From the NCBI GenBank assembly GCA_900752065.1, contig CAADTT010000129.1, forward strand, positions 1-9,932: 9,932 nt of DNA. The letters are read 5' to 3'. Position 1 is the stretch's first letter, and each line of letters opens with the position of its first letter. Made by a program: the position numbers and the translations under genes. Of this stretch, positions 7,716 through 9,932 are shown piece by piece. The notes beneath the pieces were generated by a model that did no database searches, was not told the origin of the DNA, and worked only from the letters and a program-made list of their open reading frames with translations. This DNA is from Lachnospiraceae bacterium. Lineage in GTDB: Bacteria > Bacillota > Clostridia > Lachnospirales > Lachnospiraceae.

Positions 7716-8285
7716 ATGAAAAGCTTAGTGGAAACGATAAGGAGGAGCTGGGTACTGTCCGTGCTCCTGACGATTGCTCTGGGAATCGTACTGCTGGTCT
7801 ATCCGGATACCACCAGCAGGGTGCTGTGCTATCTGGTGGGCGGCGTGCTCCTGATTCACGGTATTTTGAATCTGGTGCGCTTCTTTACCAGGGAGAAGGG
7901 CAGTTTTTTTCTGCGGTATGAGCTGGTGATCGGCATTGTGCTCTGTGCGGCGGGGATCTTCCTGTTGATGCGGCCGGAGATCGTGGTGATGCTGATTCCT
8001 ATGATTCTGGGATTTTATATGATCCTTGACGGAGCGGTAAATATACGCAGGGCATGGGAGATGAAGAGTCTGGGATTCTCAAAATGGTGGACGGCACTGG
8101 CGGGCGCAGTTTTGATGACAGTGCTTGGCGTTGTGATGTTCTGGAACCCATTTGAGGCGGCACAGATGACGCTGATGTTTATAGGAATTGCGCTGCTGTA
8201 TCAGGGAATTCTGGATTTTGTGACTCTTTTTCTGGTGGGGAGAGGCAGGAAAAGAATGGAAGAGATGCTGGAGGATATGGACTGA
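7716..8285 (+). CDS. HdeD/DUF308-like six-helix membrane protein
   Basis: A 189-residue integral membrane protein with six predicted helices at roughly 12-29, 36-56, 68-86, 89-108, 124-143 and 149-173, arranged as three similar pairs. Each pair shows the family pattern of a helix, a short P-containing turn (VYPDTTS, MRPEIVV, FWNPFEA) and a second helix ending in G-x-x-x-x-x-G/D. E. coli HdeD is associated with acid resistance at high cell density; the molecular activity of the family is unknown, and transferring the acid role here would be inference. A short charged tail (GRGRKRMEEMLEDMD) is cytoplasmic by the positive-inside rule. The start has AAGGGAAG upstream. It is followed after only 3 bp by the SGNH hydrolase gene. 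Confidence 0.85.
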   Translation: MKSLVETIRRSWVLSVLLTIALGIVLLVYPDTTSRVLCYLVGGVLLIHGILNLVRFFTREKGSFFLRYELVIGIVLCAAGIFLLMRPEIVVMLIPMILGFYMILDGAVNIRRAWEMKSLGFSKWWTALAGAVLMTVLGVVMFWNPFEAAQMTLMFIGIALLYQGILDFVTLFLVGRGRKRMEEMLEDMD

Positions 8286-8288
8286 ATT

Positions 8289-9305
8289 ATGAAGAAATGG
8301 AAACGGGGGGAGCTCCTTTTTCTCCTGGCGCTGGTTTTGTGCCTGGGAATGGGAGGAGGCGTGCAGGCAGCGGAAGAAGGCTTTCCGCTGATCGAAAAGG
8401 TTCAGACGCAGCCTGCACAGTCAGGAAAATGGATAAAAAATAAAAAGGGATACCGGTTCCGCTATACGGTTTCGAAAAAGTATGCGAAAAATACATGGCT
8501 GTTTTCAGGAAACAGGATTTATTTTGCAGACAAGAAGGGATACCGGGTCACAGGATTTAAGAAATATAAAAAGAGTACCTACTATCTGGATGGCAGGGGA
8601 CGTCTGGTCACTGGCTGGAAAACCATCGGAGGGAATCGGTATTATTTTTCAAAAAAGACAGGGGCTATGCTTACCGGATGGAGCAAGATTGGAAAGAAGC
8701 AGTATTATTTTTCAGAGAAGGGCGTCATGCAGAAAAACATGTGGATCGGGGACCGGTTTCTGGGAAAGAAAGGAGTCTTACAGAAGGCAAAGCGTATCTT
8801 TGTGGGGGACTCCAGAACGGTAGGGCTTCAGGCTGCTGTAGATAACAGCGACATTTACATAGCAAAATGGGGGCAGGGCTATGACTGGTTCAGCCAGACC
8901 GGGCGAAACAGGCTGGAAAAGGAGCTTGCGGAATATCCCTGCTCTGCGGTGATCCTGAATCTGGGGGTCAACGATATGGGAAATGTGGAATCCTACGTCC
9001 GGGAATACCAGGAGCTGCAGGCGGATTACCCCAAAGCAAGATTTTACTTCATGTCCCTGAATCCGGTAGAAGAGACCTTTCTGCGGGCCAGCGGCTACAG
9101 CGGCAGGGACAACGCCTCCATTGAAGTGTTTAATGACAGGATGAAGCAGGTATTTGGTTCCTTCTATATAAATACATACGACTGGATGATCGATCAGGAA
9201 TACGTGCTGGATCTGCCCCACGGACATGGGACGACCGACGGGCTGCATTATATTGACATTGTTTATCAGATGCTGTACGGGTATGTGACAGCAAGGGTGA
9301 AATAG
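8289..9305 (+). CDS. Exported SGNH/GDSL hydrolase with cell-wall-binding repeats
   Basis: A 338-residue secreted protein. Residues 1-27 form a signal peptide (basic MKKWKR, hydrophobic core, cleavage after VQA). Residues about 60-160 hold four or so choline/glucan-binding-type repeats, for example TGWKTIGGNRYYFSKKTGAML and TGWSKIGKKQYYFSEKGVM, expected to hold the protein on the cell wall. The SGNH hydrolase domain follows: block I FVGDSR with Ser175, block II Gly in KWGQGYDW, block III NLGVNDM with Asn228, and block V DGLHY with Asp317 and His320. All catalytic residues are present. Such enzymes are esterases, including O-acetyl esterases acting on wall polymers; the substrate is not defined here. 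The start lies 3 bp after the HdeD-like stop and its Shine-Dalgarno-like GGAGG is inside that gene, suggesting translational coupling. Confidence 0.9.
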   Translation: MKKWKRGELLFLLALVLCLGMGGGVQAAEEGFPLIEKVQTQPAQSGKWIKNKKGYRFRYTVSKKYAKNTWLFSGNRIYFADKKGYRVTGFKKYKKSTYYLDGRGRLVTGWKTIGGNRYYFSKKTGAMLTGWSKIGKKQYYFSEKGVMQKNMWIGDRFLGKKGVLQKAKRIFVGDSRTVGLQAAVDNSDIYIAKWGQGYDWFSQTGRNRLEKELAEYPCSAVILNLGVNDMGNVESYVREYQELQADYPKARFYFMSLNPVEETFLRASGYSGRDNASIEVFNDRMKQVFGSFYINTYDWMIDQEYVLDLPHGHGTTDGLHYIDIVYQMLYGYVTARVK

Positions 9306-9316
9306 ATATTTTAAGT

Positions 9317-9397
9317 AACAGTTCAGCCATAGCCACATTTGTGTGTTCATTCATGCGGGCATGATTCACACACTGCATGGGCTATGGCTGAACTGTT
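9317..9397. repeat. Large palindromic element with an 18-bp perfect stem; possible operon terminator
   Basis: AACAGTTCAGCCATAGCC (9317-9334) is perfectly complementary to 9380-9397. Inside it, GTGTG (9341-9345) can pair with CACAC near 9367-9371, and TCATGC (9351-9356) pairs with GCATGA (9359-9364) at the tip, so the whole 81 bp can fold as one long hairpin. Five T residues follow at 9402-9406. It begins 11 bp after the SGNH stop, so it may terminate the operon, but the stem is longer and more elaborate than a normal terminator. Both arms contain the 13-mer also present at 836-848. Confidence 0.75.
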
Positions 9398-9432
9398 GTC
9401 ATTTTTAATGTTAATATGATGTTGGGGTCACT

Positions 9433-9480
9433 AAGCCATTAAACCACTTATGTGCAAGCACATCGTGGTTTATGGCTTTT
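9433..9480 (+). terminator. Second long hairpin, possible terminator
   Basis: AAGCCAT-T-AAACCAC (9433-9447) pairs with GTGGTTTATGGCTT (9465-9478), leaving one bulged T. ATGTGC (9450-9455) and GCACAT (9458-9463) continue the stem to a 2-nt tip. TT at 9479-9480 and GCCTTT follow, a poor U-tract. It lies between the SGNH operon and the promoter of the next gene and could act as a back-up terminator. A structured mobile or regulatory element cannot be excluded. Confidence 0.55.
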
Positions 9481-9513
9481 GCCTTTGGCATCGTTAATAT
9501 TACAATATAGTGA

Positions 9514-9543
9514 TTGACTTATTATAAAAGACTATGATAAAAT
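9514..9543 (+). promoter_or_regulatory. Sigma-A-type promoter for the last gene
   Basis: TTGACT (9514-9519) is a five-of-six -35 match. TAAAAT (9538-9543) is a five-of-six -10 match, preceded by the extended -10 dinucleotide TG (9535-9536). The spacer is 18 bp. The surrounding DNA is very AT-rich. Expected transcription start is near 9550, giving a leader of about 60 nt before the ATG at 9613. Confidence 0.75.
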
Positions 9544-9551
9544 ATATTTAG

Positions 9552-9567
9552 TAATAATTAATTATTA
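9552..9567. promoter_or_regulatory. 16-bp perfect AT palindrome, candidate operator
   Basis: TAATAATTAATTATTA is identical to its reverse complement and lies 8 bp after the -10 box, at the expected transcription start. A repressor bound there would block initiation or escape. The sequence contains only A and T in an AT-rich stretch, so chance is a real alternative. Confidence 0.35.
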
Positions 9568-9612
9568 GAATTGCTGTTTCAATAACTGAAGGCGGCGGAA
9601 AAGGAGGATATT

Positions 9613-9932
9613 ATGGTGAGAAGGAAAAGATTAAAAAGATTAGCAGGAGCGGTTCTTCTGGGCACCGTATTGTTTGTCCTTCCGGTGCAGGCGTCAGGGA
9701 ACGCCGGGCAGACAGATGAAGAGCCCATTGTCGGCGGTATGGTCAGCGCAGCCCAGGTACAGAAAGGGGAAACCCTGAAATATGGGTTTTCCGTTCAGAA
9801 TAAACTGGGGATGTGTTCATCTCATCTTAGCTGTTCGGAAACAGTGTGTGTCATCTGGATGTCAGAGGGCGGCCAGACAATCGAACAGAACTTACCGTAC
9901 CATTGGAGAGAAAGGGTGAATGGAGAGCTTGA
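9613..9932 (+). CDS. Exported protein of unknown function, N-terminal part; 3' partial
   Basis: The reading frame is open from the ATG at 9613 to the window end (106 complete codons). AAGGAGG at 9601-9607 is a near-perfect ribosome binding site 5 nt before the start, and a good promoter lies upstream. Residues 1-27 form a classic signal peptide: MVRRKRLKR, a hydrophobic LAGAVLLGTVLFVLPV core, and cleavage after VQA. There is no Cys at +1, so it is not a lipoprotein. The mature part begins SGNAGQTDEEPIVGGMVSAA and later contains three cysteines close together (Cys68, Cys74, Cys79) in MCSSHLSCSETVC, which could form a disulfide or bind metal. I do not recognise the family. The mature N-terminus would suit a wall or surface protein with beta-rich domains further on, but that part is outside the window. 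Confidence 0.8.
   Translation, partial: MVRRKRLKRLAGAVLLGTVLFVLPVQASGNAGQTDEEPIVGGMVSAAQVQKGETLKYGFSVQNKLGMCSSHLSCSETVCVIWMSEGGQTIEQNLPYHWRERVNGEL

Larger units (their letters stand above)
9306..9612. other. Intergenic region of 307 bp
   Basis: It holds two long hairpins (9317-9397 and 9433-9478), then AT-rich DNA with the promoter at 9514-9543, the 16-bp palindrome at 9552-9567 and a GGAGG ribosome binding site. Both hairpins are upstream of that promoter, so they cannot be leader RNA of the last gene. No open frame of note is present. Confidence 0.7.

Noticed and set aside
9433..9612. Possible riboswitch upstream of the last gene
   Set aside because: The structured part is upstream of the promoter at 9514-9543, and the remaining leader of about 60 nt is AT-rich and unstructured.

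Overview
The window reads as chromosomal DNA from a Gram-positive gut-type anaerobe of the class Clostridia, most likely Lachnospiraceae. The reasons are a secreted protein with BspA-like leucine-rich repeats and a lysine-rich C-terminus, a coiled-coil FtsX-type permease, an SGNH hydrolase with cell-wall-binding repeats, strong GGAGG ribosome binding sites, and purine-rich codon use with many AGA/AGG/GGA codons. The genus assignment is inference; I could not run a search. All supported genes lie on the + strand.

Layout. (1) 1-708: the C-terminal end of a large exported surface protein (Ig-like/MBG-like tail, five VPQPS repeats, BspA-type LRRs), closed by a strong terminator at 731-772. (2) 773-1024: intergenic DNA with a small palindromic element, a weak candidate promoter and a roughly 110-nt leader. 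(3) 1025-5482: a two-gene MacB/FtsX-type ABC system, consisting of an ATPase and a 1223-residue permease whose first extracytoplasmic loop holds about 425 residues of heptad-repeat coiled coil. (4) 5528-9305: four closely packed genes, namely an RsmF-like rRNA m5C methyltransferase, CutC, an HdeD/DUF308-like membrane protein and a secreted SGNH hydrolase with cell-wall-binding repeats. (5) 9306-9612: two large hairpins, then a good sigma-A-type promoter with a 16-bp AT palindrome near the expected start site. (6) 9613-9932: the start of another exported protein, cut by the window end.

No terminator is visible between 1025 and 9305, and the gaps run from 3 to 69 bp, so six genes could share one transcript. 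The ATPase and permease clearly form one machine. The other four look like a mixed housekeeping and envelope group, with no single pathway joining them. CutC here is the copper-homeostasis TIM-barrel family, not the choline TMA-lyase of the same name.

I found no clearly new multi-gene system. The observations most worth following up are the permease coiled coil with a turn almost exactly at its midpoint, which suggests a long antiparallel hairpin projecting into the wall, and a 13-bp sequence shared by palindromic elements at both ends of the six-gene block, which suggests a dispersed intergenic repeat family.
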